This document shows, in pieces, positions 18,052-25,805 of a stretch of 33,916 nucleotides of DNA (its first letter is position 1; the number at the start of each line of letters is the position of its first letter). The stretch spans positions 1 to 33,916 of the forward strand of contig JADGEE010000024.1 of assembly GCA_016744535.1 (NCBI GenBank), read 5' to 3'. Made by a program: the position numbers and the translations under genes. The notes beneath the pieces are model-generated. The model searched no databases. It was not told the DNA's origin and saw only the letters and a list, made by a program, of their open reading frames with translations. This DNA is from Campylobacteraceae bacterium (lineage in GTDB: Bacteria > Campylobacterota > Campylobacteria > Campylobacterales > BB28).

Positions 18052-19731
18052 ATGCGTAGTGATATAATCAAAAAAGGCTTTGAGAGAACACCTCATAGAA
18101 GTTTACTTCGTGCAACAGGATTAAAAGATGGAGATTTTGATAAACCATTTATTGGAGTTGCAAACTCATATATAGACATCATACCAGGGCATTTCTTTTT
18201 GCAAGAGTATGGAAAAATTATAAAAGAAGAGATTATTAAAGCTGGAGGAGTGCCATTTGAGTTTAACACAATAGGCGTTGATGATGGAATCGCAATGGGA
18301 CACGATGGAATGTTATACTCACTTCCTAGTCGTGAATTGATTGCTGATAGTATTGAAACAGTTATGAATGCTCATAAATTAGATGCGATGATTTGTGTTC
18401 CAAACTGTGATAAAATTGTCCCTGGGATGATAATTGGAGCTTTAAGAGTAAATGTACCAACTGTGTTTATAAGTGGTGGACCTATGAAAGCAGGGCATTT
18501 AAAAGATGGAACGGCGGTTGATTTAGCAACTGCATTTGAAGCTGTTGGAAAAAGAGCAAATAATCAAATGAGTGATGATGAACTTTATGAAATAGAGTGT
18601 CAAGCTTGTCCAAGTGGTGGAAGCTGTTCAGGAATGTTTACAGCAAATTCAATGAACACACTATGTGAAGCGATGGGAATTGCACCAACTGGAAATGGAA
18701 CAGTTTTAGCTATGACAGAAGAAAGAATAGAGATGGTTCGAGCGAGTGCTAGAAGAGTTGTAGAGATCGCACTTGATGAGAAATATAAAATGAGAAATAT
18801 TTTAAATGATAAAGCAATAAATAACGCTTTTGTAGTTGATATGGCGATGGGTGGAAGTACAAATACAGTTTTACATATGATGGCAATTGCAAAAGAGGCA
18901 GAAGTTGATTTTGATTTATCTAATATTAATGAAATTGCAAAAAAAGTGAGCCATATTGCAAAAATTTCACCTGCAATAAGTACAGTTCATATGGAAGATA
19001 TAAACAGTGCTGGTGGTGTAAATGCAGTTATGAGTGAAATTAATAAGAGAGGTGGAGTTTTAAAAACTGACGCTTTAAGTATTATGGGTGAAACTCTAGC
19101 AGAAAAAATTAAAGATTCAAAAATAACAGATACAAATATAATTCATACTCTTGATAATCCATACTCAAAAGTTGGTGGACTTAAAATTTTATTTGGAAAT
19201 CTTGCAGAAGAGGGAGCAGTTTTAAAAACTGGTGCAATGGACAAGGTTATGAAAGATTTTATAGGAATTGCTGTCTGTTTTGACTCTCAAGATGAAGCGA
19301 TAGCTGGAATTATGGGCGGTAAAGTAAAAGCTGGAGATGTTGTTGTAATTAGATACGAAGGACCAAAAGGTGGGCCTGGAATGCAAGAAATGTTAAGCCC
19401 AACGAGCTTAATTATGGGAATGAATTTAGGCGATAAAGTAGCTTTAATTACTGATGGAAGATTTTCAGGTGCAACTAGAGGTGCTTGTATTGGACATATT
19501 TCACCAGAAGCGGCAGAAGGTGGAGTTATCGGATTAGTTAAAGATGGAGATAAAATTAAAATTAATGTAAACGAGGGATTACTTGAAGTAAATGTTAGTT
19601 ATGAAGAACTTGAACACAGACGAGCTCATTTTACTCCTAAGAAAAAAGAAGTTAAATCAAAATGGTTAAAAAGATATAGCTTACTTGTAAGTAATGCGAG
19701 TAATGGAGCGATTTTAAAGACAGAGATTTAA
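18052..19731 (+). CDS. ilvD: Dihydroxy-acid dehydratase
   Basis: This enzyme dehydrates 2,3-dihydroxy-3-methylbutanoate and its isoleucine-pathway counterpart to 2-oxo acids, the third common step of branched-chain amino acid synthesis. The 559-residue length is normal. Signatures are clear: [16 protein letters not shown] (72-87), the cluster cysteines in CDKIVPGM (119-126) and [14 protein letters not shown] (189-202), and the C-terminal [16 protein letters not shown]. The N-terminal region has PGHFFL as in the E. coli enzyme, rather than the extra Cys seen in [2Fe-2S] homologues, so an oxygen-sensitive [4Fe-4S] cluster is likely. AAAGG lies 8 bp before the ATG. It is a single-gene unit, divergent from the chemoreceptor across 133 bp. 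Confidence 0.97.
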   Translation: MRSDIIKKGFERTPHRSLLRATGLKDGDFDKPFIGVANSYIDIIPGHFFLQEYGKIIKEEIIKAGGVPFEFNTIGVDDGIAMGHDGMLYSLPSRELIADSIETVMNAHKLDAMICVPNCDKIVPGMIIGALRVNVPTVFISGGPMKAGHLKDGTAVDLATAFEAVGKRANNQMSDDELYEIECQACPSGGSCSGMFTANSMNTLCEAMGIAPTGNGTVLAMTEERIEMVRASARRVVEIALDEKYKMRNILNDKAINNAFVVDMAMGGSTNTVLHMMAIAKEAEVDFDLSNINEIAKKVSHIAKISPAISTVHMEDINSAGGVNAVMSEINKRGGVLKTDALSIMGETLAEKIKDSKITDTNIIHTLDNPYSKVGGLKILFGNLAEEGAVLKTGAMDKVMKDFIGIAVCFDSQDEAIAGIMGGKVKAGDVVVIRYEGPKGGPGMQEMLSPTSLIMGMNLGDKVALITDGRFSGATRGACIGHISPEAAEGGVIGLVKDGDKIKINVNEGLLEVNVSYEELEHRRAHFTPKKKEVKSKWLKRYSLLVSNASNGAILKTEI

Positions 19732-19743
19732 TATCAAATCTCT
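19722..19743. terminator. Stem-loop at the ilvD stop codon
   Basis: AGAGATTT (19722-19729) and AAATCTCT (19736-19743) form an 8-bp perfect stem with a 6-base loop that contains most of the ilvD stop codon. The downstream sequence is pyrimidine-rich, with only a short T tract. It lies between convergent genes. Confidence 0.45.
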
Positions 19744-19759
19744 CTCTTTAATTATGTAA

Positions 19760-21028
19760 TTAATTTGTTATAGCTATTTTTTGACCTACTTGCGTCTCAA
19801 CACCTTTTCCAACTTTAAACTTTTTAATAGTATTTGGTTGAAAAATCATACAATAACTAGAACCACCATATTGAAAGTACCCTATATCATCACCTTTTTT
19901 AACATGTTCCCCGACTTTTACAGTTATTTTACAAGAAGATACTTCTGCCATACCAACAAACATTATGCACATTAATCCTATTTTAGAATTATCTGCTTCG
20001 ATAAATATTAATCCTCTTGTTGCTACATGAGAGATATAACCTTGAGAATCGTTTGGTCCTGCTGGGTCTAAACCTTCTGATTCTGCTTGTGAGTAGTAAG
20101 TTCCCTGCTTTATATATGCTTCTTTAATTTTTCCAGAGATAGGTGCGTGCCAACGGTGATATTTAAAAGCATTTAAAAAAGCTTGATATACATCTCCTCC
20201 CACAAATTTATCTACCATTTTCTCGTGCTTATCGTTATATTTTTTAGAATCTATTTTAGATTCATCTTTTGCTAACATATCATTTAGAGAGTATGGTTGA
20301 GCTTTTACCCAAAACCAATCCACTTTTTTTACTTTATTCTGAATATTATAAATTTGTGAATCACAAGCACTTACAATAACTTTATCATTTTTTGCTGAAT
20401 CAATCACTCTTGCACCATCTTTTAATTTTCTAGTAAAAAAATCATTAAAAGATTTAAAGCCCCAATGTGGAGCATTAGGATCATATTGATAATCTTGCAT
20501 ATTTAATTGCTCTTGTGCACTTTGACTCATCCACCCTGTAGGAGTATCATTTAATACTTCCAAAGATTTTTTACTACTTAAAAAAGCACCATATTCATTT
20601 AAAATTTTTTGAAACATTTTATTTAATTTGTCATCACGAAAAACAGCAAATCCAGCAGACATTCCCATAGTCCAATCGAGTATAGCATTAATTGGAAAAC
20701 CAACTAAGTCATTCTCACTAAATTTAGGTGCTTTATCCAAAACATTATTAATAAGATGTATCATCTCTTTAATACTTTTTAAATAGTGAGAATCACCTGG
20801 ATTTTCTTTATAATATGTCGGTACTTCATCAATCATTTGAGTAAAATACATTCTAATAATAGGATCATCTTCTATTAATTTTTCAAACTCTCTCATTACT
20901 GGCTTAAGTTTATTTGATTTTAACTCTACCCCTATCTCTTTTTTAAGTTCTGATAACCATAAAAATAGAGTCTCTGGATTTGATGGTAGCCAACCTGCAA
21001 CATTTTTTATTCTAGCTTCATTTTTCAT
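19760..21028 (-). CDS. Phosphatidylserine decarboxylase-family protein with PsiD-like N-terminal domain
   Basis: A 422-residue protein. Residues about 10-170 match the PsiD-like region known from fungal L-tryptophan decarboxylases and their relatives: GWLPSN, PVMREFEKLIEDDPIIRMYF, VGFPINAILDWTMGMSAGFAVF and SLEVLND. The C-terminal half is the PSD catalytic domain: FNDFFTRKLKDGARVID, ACDSQI (Asp223), AFKYHRWHAPISGKI (His294), and FQYGGSSYCMIFQP. GGSS (388-391) replaces the LGST of classical PSD. Family members cut themselves at Gly-Ser here to create the pyruvoyl cofactor, so self-cleavage before Ser390 is expected. There is no membrane-anchor segment, unlike classical bacterial PSD, which favours a soluble amino acid decarboxylase over phospholipid synthesis, though this is inference. 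It follows the deiminase gene by 13 bp and has its own AGGAAA site. Confidence 0.85.
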   Translation of the reverse strand: MKNEARIKNVAGWLPSNPETLFLWLSELKKEIGVELKSNKLKPVMREFEKLIEDDPIIRMYFTQMIDEVPTYYKENPGDSHYLKSIKEMIHLINNVLDKAPKFSENDLVGFPINAILDWTMGMSAGFAVFRDDKLNKMFQKILNEYGAFLSSKKSLEVLNDTPTGWMSQSAQEQLNMQDYQYDPNAPHWGFKSFNDFFTRKLKDGARVIDSAKNDKVIVSACDSQIYNIQNKVKKVDWFWVKAQPYSLNDMLAKDESKIDSKKYNDKHEKMVDKFVGGDVYQAFLNAFKYHRWHAPISGKIKEAYIKQGTYYSQAESEGLDPAGPNDSQGYISHVATRGLIFIEADNSKIGLMCIMFVGMAEVSSCKITVKVGEHVKKGDDIGYFQYGGSSYCMIFQPNTIKKFKVGKGVETQVGQKIAITN

Positions 21029-21041
21029 TTTATTTTCCTAA

Positions 21042-23063
21042 TTATTTAAACTCTTGTGTAATAGACATATTAAATTCCCACCACTTATATTTAAATGGTT
21101 CACGGATTACATTAGTTCCACAATGTACTTCTCCATCCATAACATGATAAGCATTCCAATCATTTATAAAGCAACACTCTAATCCTAAAGGCTCTAGCTG
21201 ATCTCTGACATATTTTTCTATTATGCACTCTCCATCTACGATAGGACCAAAAGGTTTTGCAATTAAAAGTTTGTTACCATAAACAACTAAATTAACTAAT
21301 CCAGGCATTAATGCAGAGACTTTGTAACCACCTTCTCTATCAACATCAGGGAAAAAACAAGCAGGAAGGTCGATAATATCATCTTCACTTAAATTAAGCT
21401 CTTCTATTAAAATTTTTCTATTATAATCAATATTTTTTTGAGTTTTTAAATTAGTAATCTGCATAACTTGGTCATTTAATATATCCTCTACACTAGTCTC
21501 AAAAGAACTACCATCAGCACTCTTTTTTCCCTCAAAAAGTTTACTTTTACAATACCCCTCATCTGCTAGATTTTGCATAATATCCATAAATTTAGTAGGA
21601 CTTGCTAATAGAAGTTTAAATTTATTATAACAAGTTGCTTTTAGTGAAGGAACAAAACTCATAAATTCATCAACATGACCTACAACTAACCAATCACTAT
21701 ATAAATTGATTGGTTCTTGAACTTTTTGTGCTTTTAAAAAATCTCTTACAGCTAACATCATCTCTCTTCCTGTACCATCTAAAGAGCCTCCATGATATAT
21801 ACGCCCAAGAGGATAACCTTTTATTGGTGGAGTGACTTCTAAGTTTCCAAATGAATCTAGTGAATTTTTTTGACCAGTACCACCTAGCGTTATATAACCC
21901 ATATTTTTTTTATCATATAAATCCAATATAGGAAATGTATTTAATCCTCTATTTCTAGGTGAATTTAATACAACATCCATTGGTTTGAGTTTAGAATCTT
22001 TTTGTGAATATCCAAACTCTATCTCATCTTGCATCCAAGGATCATTTCTAGTATACTCTTTAGATGCAACTTCTACATTGTCTTCTCCTACTGCTTCTTT
22101 TAACTGTTTTATAAAGTTTTCATTACTCTTATAACCATCCTTAGTAAAGTAAGCATAAGGTGCTTGTGCCACATATAATTTACGAGAAGATAGTGTGTTT
22201 GGAGTCATTATCCAAGGTGAAACTCTAAACTCTACACTTGTGCTAAATGCTCCGTCAATTGGAATGAGAAAGTCATCTTCTGCTTTAACAGCAAAATTAA
22301 CACCTATTGTTATTAATCCATCAAAATCTCTATTAGGATATTTTAGTGCATAAGCATAAAAAGTTGATATATTATCAGTATCAAACTCCATTCCTATCCA
22401 CCCTGCTTGAGTTTTTCCTACAATTTCTGATAAAGAAACCTCTTTATCATTATATATTTCAACTCTTTCAATATCTATTGAGTTAGATAATTGCAAAATG
22501 GGAGTAATACGATCAGGAAACTCATTAGGTCCATCTAGCACTACTTTAAAACAACTACGATTCTCTTTATTTTCTCTTTTTTTACAATCAACTAATAAAA
22601 TAGGTCCTTTGCCATCTTTGCCATATCCCCATTTTGAGTTAGCATTTTCTGATTCTGAGAATTCACCATCTCTTAAATAATCAGCTTTTATAGAGAATTT
22701 ATAGACAGTAAACTCAAAAATTTTATCTTCAAATTCATCAGAATTTTTAATAAACCTAGCTTTAACATAACTATCATTTAATGATTTACTTATTGAATTA
22801 GCTTTAATTCCAAGACTTTGTATTTTGTAATATTCTTCTACACTACATATATCCCCTACACTCATTTTATTCTTTTCTAAAAATAGTTCTATATTTTTTA
22901 ACTCTGTAATCTCTATTTTTTTAACACTACTAGATGCATATCTCCAAATATCAAATACTCCCTCTTGGTCAAAAATCAATACATTGTTTAGAGTGTCATA
23001 ATCTTTAAGATGATTTGCTTCATCCTCTCTAAGTATTTGTGATAAATCAGCAATATTTTGCAT
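21042..23063 (-). CDS. Protein-arginine deiminase of the vertebrate/cyanobacterial type
   Basis: A 673-residue PAD-family enzyme, which converts arginine residues to citrulline. The C-terminal half closely follows the vertebrate PADs: NDPWMQDEIEFGY, NSPRNRGL, LDSFGNLEVTPP, YPLGRI, VRDFLKAQKVQ.P, LYSDWLVVGHVDEFMSFVP, DIIDLPA.F, PFGPIVDGEC, LEPLGLEC, and GEVHCGTNV followed by KWW. All catalytic residues are present (numbered from the ATG at 23063): Asp346, His463, Asp465 and Cys648. The middle region has WGYGKDGKGPILLVDC, like the calcium-binding stretch of PAD_M. No signal peptide is seen, so it is probably cytoplasmic. The ATG at 23063 is chosen because GGAGG lies about 7-8 bp upstream; an earlier ATG at 23078 overlaps that site. 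It heads a two-gene unit with the PsiD-like decarboxylase. PADs are rare in bacteria, so acquisition by horizontal transfer is likely. Confidence 0.95.
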   Translation of the reverse strand: MQNIADLSQILREDEANHLKDYDTLNNVLIFDQEGVFDIWRYASSSVKKIEITELKNIELFLEKNKMSVGDICSVEEYYKIQSLGIKANSISKSLNDSYVKARFIKNSDEFEDKIFEFTVYKFSIKADYLRDGEFSESENANSKWGYGKDGKGPILLVDCKKRENKENRSCFKVVLDGPNEFPDRITPILQLSNSIDIERVEIYNDKEVSLSEIVGKTQAGWIGMEFDTDNISTFYAYALKYPNRDFDGLITIGVNFAVKAEDDFLIPIDGAFSTSVEFRVSPWIMTPNTLSSRKLYVAQAPYAYFTKDGYKSNENFIKQLKEAVGEDNVEVASKEYTRNDPWMQDEIEFGYSQKDSKLKPMDVVLNSPRNRGLNTFPILDLYDKKNMGYITLGGTGQKNSLDSFGNLEVTPPIKGYPLGRIYHGGSLDGTGREMMLAVRDFLKAQKVQEPINLYSDWLVVGHVDEFMSFVPSLKATCYNKFKLLLASPTKFMDIMQNLADEGYCKSKLFEGKKSADGSSFETSVEDILNDQVMQITNLKTQKNIDYNRKILIEELNLSEDDIIDLPACFFPDVDREGGYKVSALMPGLVNLVVYGNKLLIAKPFGPIVDGECIIEKYVRDQLEPLGLECCFINDWNAYHVMDGEVHCGTNVIREPFKYKWWEFNMSITQEFK

Positions 23064-23095
23064 AACATTTTCCTCCATAAATTTAAATACAAAAT

Positions 23096-23101
23096 ATTAT
23101 A
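23096..23101 (-). promoter_or_regulatory. Candidate -10 box of the deiminase-decarboxylase unit
   Basis: TATAAT reads leftward at 23101-23096, about 33 bp before the ATG at 23063, in a very AT-rich 128-bp gap after ftsW. No typical -35 box is seen; the tandem repeat described next covers that position. Confidence 0.5.
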
Positions 23102-23112
23102 CTTATTAAAAA

Positions 23113-23133
23113 TGATATTTTTGTGATATTTTT
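23113..23133. repeat. Tandem TGATATTTTT repeat at the deiminase promoter
   Basis: Two identical decamers, TGATATTTTT, lie at 23113-23122 and 23124-23133, with an 11-bp period (one helical turn). They cover the -35 region of the candidate promoter, a common place for a regulator site. In such AT-rich DNA they could also be chance. Confidence 0.35.
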
Positions 23134-23191
23134 TTAAAAGATTTGTAAAAAAAATAAAATTTTTATTTATTGAAGGTATTACTCATTATCT

Positions 23192-24352
23192 TTATAATTT
23201 AGCTTTTTTACTAATACTAAGAACCATTCCCACCGCAATAGAGATAGCTAACATACTACTACCTCCATAAGTGACAAATGGAACGGCTATTCCTTTAATT
23301 GGTATAAGTCCACTAATTCCAAAAGCGTTAATTAAAAAAGCAAATGCAATTAAAAGTCCAACTCCTAATGAGAATAGATAAAAGTTTCTATCTTCACTTC
23401 TATTTGCAATTTTAAAAATTCTATATATTATTGTTAGCATAACAGCAATTAAGATAAAAATTCCAATTAATCCTGTCTCCTCTGCAATTCCTGCCATTAC
23501 AAAATCGGTATGAACTTCACTTAAAAATCCAAGTTTAAAGATGCCTTCTCCAACTCCCTCACCTAAAAAACCACCATTTTTTATAGCATTTAATGAATAG
23601 TAAATTTGATAAGGCTCTGGTAAATCTTCTACTTTTAATTTATTAGCGATTCCCTCAGGTAGAATTGATAATGCAAAATTTTGCATAGTTGCCCACCAAA
23701 GTTTAATTCTAAAGATTCTATGTTCACTAAAAATAATAGCTAGTATTGCTACTACAAATGCACTGCCAATTAATGACATAAATAGCCTAAAACTACTTCC
23801 TGCAAATAAAACCATAAAAGAGAGAGTTAAACCTAAAAGTACAACTTGCCCTAAATCATTTTGAATAATTGCAATTAGTGCAACTATTATTAAAAATACT
23901 CCTGCATAAGGTAAAAATAATAATAATTCTTCTTTTAATGATTTCTCTTTTCTATATGCAAATTTTCTTGAAAAACTCCAAGCTAAAAAGAAAACAAAAC
24001 CAACTTTAAAAAATTCAACTGGTGCTAATGAAAAACCAGGAAGTCTAATCCATCTATTTGCACCACCTGCACTTGTAACTAAACTCTCTGGTAAAAATGG
24101 CATTATAAGCATTAAAAAGAGAAAACCAAAAAATAAAACAAAACCTACTTTTTTGATTATAAAATTTGGATCAAATCGCGAAATAAACCACATTAGAAAT
24201 ATAGATAGAGTTCCGACTATTAATTGTCTTATAAAGAAATGAAATTCACTATATTCATAATATAATATTGTATATCCAGATAATGAATATGAAAAAACTA
24301 TACCTATTATTATTGCTAAAGATGTGAAAATAAATAAAATTCTATCGACCAT
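23192..24352 (-). CDS. ftsW: SEDS-family septal peptidoglycan glycosyltransferase FtsW
   Basis: A 386-residue polytopic protein with about ten membrane segments. FtsW polymerises lipid II into glycan strands at the division septum with its partner class B penicillin-binding protein. Signatures include GGANRWIRLPGFSLAPVEFFK after the fourth segment, IIQNDLGQVVLLG (the conserved acidic residue region), and the C-terminal GLIPIKGIAVPFVTYGGSSM. The last motif and GGANRW... favour FtsW over RodA, though the two are close. No obvious Shine-Dalgarno precedes the ATG. The gene is divergent from flgB; a likely partner PBP is encoded at the end of that operon. Confidence 0.88.
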   Translation of the reverse strand: MVDRILFIFTSLAIIIGIVFSYSLSGYTILYYEYSEFHFFIRQLIVGTLSIFLMWFISRFDPNFIIKKVGFVLFFGFLFLMLIMPFLPESLVTSAGGANRWIRLPGFSLAPVEFFKVGFVFFLAWSFSRKFAYRKEKSLKEELLLFLPYAGVFLIIVALIAIIQNDLGQVVLLGLTLSFMVLFAGSSFRLFMSLIGSAFVVAILAIIFSEHRIFRIKLWWATMQNFALSILPEGIANKLKVEDLPEPYQIYYSLNAIKNGGFLGEGVGEGIFKLGFLSEVHTDFVMAGIAEETGLIGIFILIAVMLTIIYRIFKIANRSEDRNFYLFSLGVGLLIAFAFLINAFGISGLIPIKGIAVPFVTYGGSSMLAISIAVGMVLSISKKAKL

Positions 24353-24453
24353 AAAACTAACTTTTAATTTTTTTTGTTATAATTAGGTATGTATTTTATC
24401 TAAATGATAAATAATTACAAATTAAAAAGTTAGATTCTTACTTTAAAGTTATT

Positions 24454-24470
24454 TTGGAATGAGTTTTGCT
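24454..24470 (+). promoter_or_regulatory. Sigma-54 (RpoN) promoter of the flgB operon
   Basis: TTGGAATGAGTTTTGCT has the invariant GG (24456-24457) and GC (24468-24469) separated by exactly 10 bp, the -24/-12 spacing of sigma-54. It lies 34 bp before the flgB ATG. Rod and hook genes in Campylobacterota are typically RpoN-dependent, activated by FlgR. A TATAAT at 24378-24383 could give additional basal transcription. Confidence 0.75.
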
Positions 24471-24503
24471 TGTAAGTTCTTAGTTATTCCCTAGGAGCTT
24501 AAA

Positions 24504-24935
24504 ATGAACATAGTTTATAATCAGGCAATGCCATTAGTAAAAGAGGCTTTAAATGCAAGAGCCTTAAGACAAGATTTAATTTCAGGTAATATTGCAAATG
24601 TGGATACTCCTTTTTATAGACCAAAAGATATAGATTTTGAGGGAGTTTTAGCAAAAAAGGCAGATGAAGTTTTTAACAGTGGAAATAAATTAGAGTTAAA
24701 TTTAGCTAAAACATCAGGAATGCATTTAAATAAGTCTGGAAATGACGATTTTAAATCAACACTCTTTTTTAGAGATGGTCATATGGCAAGAAATGATGGA
24801 AATAGTGTAGATTTAGATGTAGAAACAACAGAGATGAGTAAAAACTCTGTAATGTTTAACGCTTTAGTCTCTGGACTTAGAAAAGCAGGTTCTATTTTCC
24901 ATAATGTTTTAGATTCATCTGGTAAAATGCAATAA
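24504..24935 (+). CDS. flgB: Flagellar proximal rod protein FlgB
   Basis: A 143-residue rod subunit of the flagellar basal body, exported by the flagellar type III apparatus. The N-terminal rod signature is present as ALNARALRQDLISGNIANVDTPFYRPKDIDF. The C-terminal DLDVETTEMSKNSVMFNALVSGL is typical of the helix that packs in the rod. AGGAG lies 6 bp before the ATG. It is the first gene of the operon and is followed 10 bp later by flgC. Confidence 0.96.
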   Translation: MNIVYNQAMPLVKEALNARALRQDLISGNIANVDTPFYRPKDIDFEGVLAKKADEVFNSGNKLELNLAKTSGMHLNKSGNDDFKSTLFFRDGHMARNDGNSVDLDVETTEMSKNSVMFNALVSGLRKAGSIFHNVLDSSGKMQ

Positions 24936-24945
24936 AGGGTAAGAG

Positions 24946-25452
24946 ATGGCTTTTTTAAATAGTTTTGATATAAGCGGATATGGATTATCAGCTCAAAGAT
25001 TTAGAGTAAATTTAGTTAGTAGTAATATTGCTAATGTAAATACTACTAGAACCGATGAGGGTGGGCCATATAGAAAAAAGTCAGCTGTATTTAAAGCATT
25101 TGATTTTAATAAAATATTAAATGAAAGATTATCAAAAGAAAATAATTTATTAAAATATGAAGACCCACTTGATGAGTATAAAAGCACTTTAAAAGATGCT
25201 AAACCAAAACCTGCAATTACATCTGTACTTGTAGATAAAGTTGTAAGAGATGATACTAAGCCAAAGATGAAATTTGAGCCAAATCATCCAGATGCAAATG
25301 CTGACGGATATGTAGCATATCCAAATATCAATCCTGCTATTGAGATGGCGGATTTAATCGAAGCGACAAGGGCATATCAAGCAAATGTAAGTGCATTTCA
25401 AAGCTCAAAAGATATGGCAAACCAAGCGATTTCAATGTTGAGTAATAGTTAA
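24946..25452 (+). CDS. flgC: Flagellar proximal rod protein FlgC
   Basis: A 168-residue rod protein. The N-terminus has GYGLSAQRFRVNLVSSNIANVNTTRTDEGGPYRKK, split here as the rod consensus SSNIANVNTT and GGPYRKK, and the C-terminus has NPAIEMADLIEATRAYQANVSAFQSSKDM, the typical EMxDLIEATRAYQAN block. Length is somewhat above the enteric protein, with the extra residues in the middle. It lies between flgB and fliE as in other Campylobacterota. Confidence 0.96.
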   Translation: MAFLNSFDISGYGLSAQRFRVNLVSSNIANVNTTRTDEGGPYRKKSAVFKAFDFNKILNERLSKENNLLKYEDPLDEYKSTLKDAKPKPAITSVLVDKVVRDDTKPKMKFEPNHPDANADGYVAYPNINPAIEMADLIEATRAYQANVSAFQSSKDMANQAISMLSNS

Positions 25453-25466
25453 AAAAGGAGGCTATC

Positions 25467-25772
25467 GTGGTAAATAAAATAGGAACATTAAACCAAGTAA
25501 ATATACAACAAAAATTAAATGAGAATAATAATAAAGAGAAAAGTGGAAACTTTGATAGTGTTTTTAATAGTGTTAAAAATTCAATTGATGAAGTAAATAC
25601 TATTCAAAAAGATGGAGAAAAAGCACTATCTGATATTGCAACAGGACAAGTAAAAGATTTACACCAAGCTGCGATTGCTATCAATAAAGCAGCTACTAGT
25701 ATGAAATTTATGCTTGAAGTTAGAAATAAAGCAGTAAATGCATATAAAGAGATATTAAAAACTCAAATGTAA
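25467..25772 (+). CDS. fliE: Flagellar hook-basal body protein FliE
   Basis: A 101-residue protein linking the MS ring to the rod. The C-terminal half shows the family block: DLHQAAIAINKAATSMKFML followed by EVRNKAVNAYKEILKTQM. Translation starts at a GTG (25467), with AAGGAGG (25455-25461) 5 bp upstream; no ATG competes nearby. It is the third gene of the flgB operon. Confidence 0.96.
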   Translation: MVNKIGTLNQVNIQQKLNENNNKEKSGNFDSVFNSVKNSIDEVNTIQKDGEKALSDIATGQVKDLHQAAIAINKAATSMKFMLEVRNKAVNAYKEILKTQM

Positions 25773-25805
25773 ATCTAAATAAAATATAAAATTTAAGGAA
25801 AAACG

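Noticed and set aside
21042-23063. Possible agmatine deiminase, arginine deiminase or Porphyromonas-type PPAD
   Set aside because: Length, the NSPRNRGL and GEVHCGTNV blocks and the PAD_M-like calcium region fit the vertebrate/cyanobacterial PAD family instead.
23064-23078. Upstream ATG start of the deiminase at 23078
   Set aside because: The GGAGG ribosome binding site overlaps this codon and is correctly spaced for the ATG at 23063.
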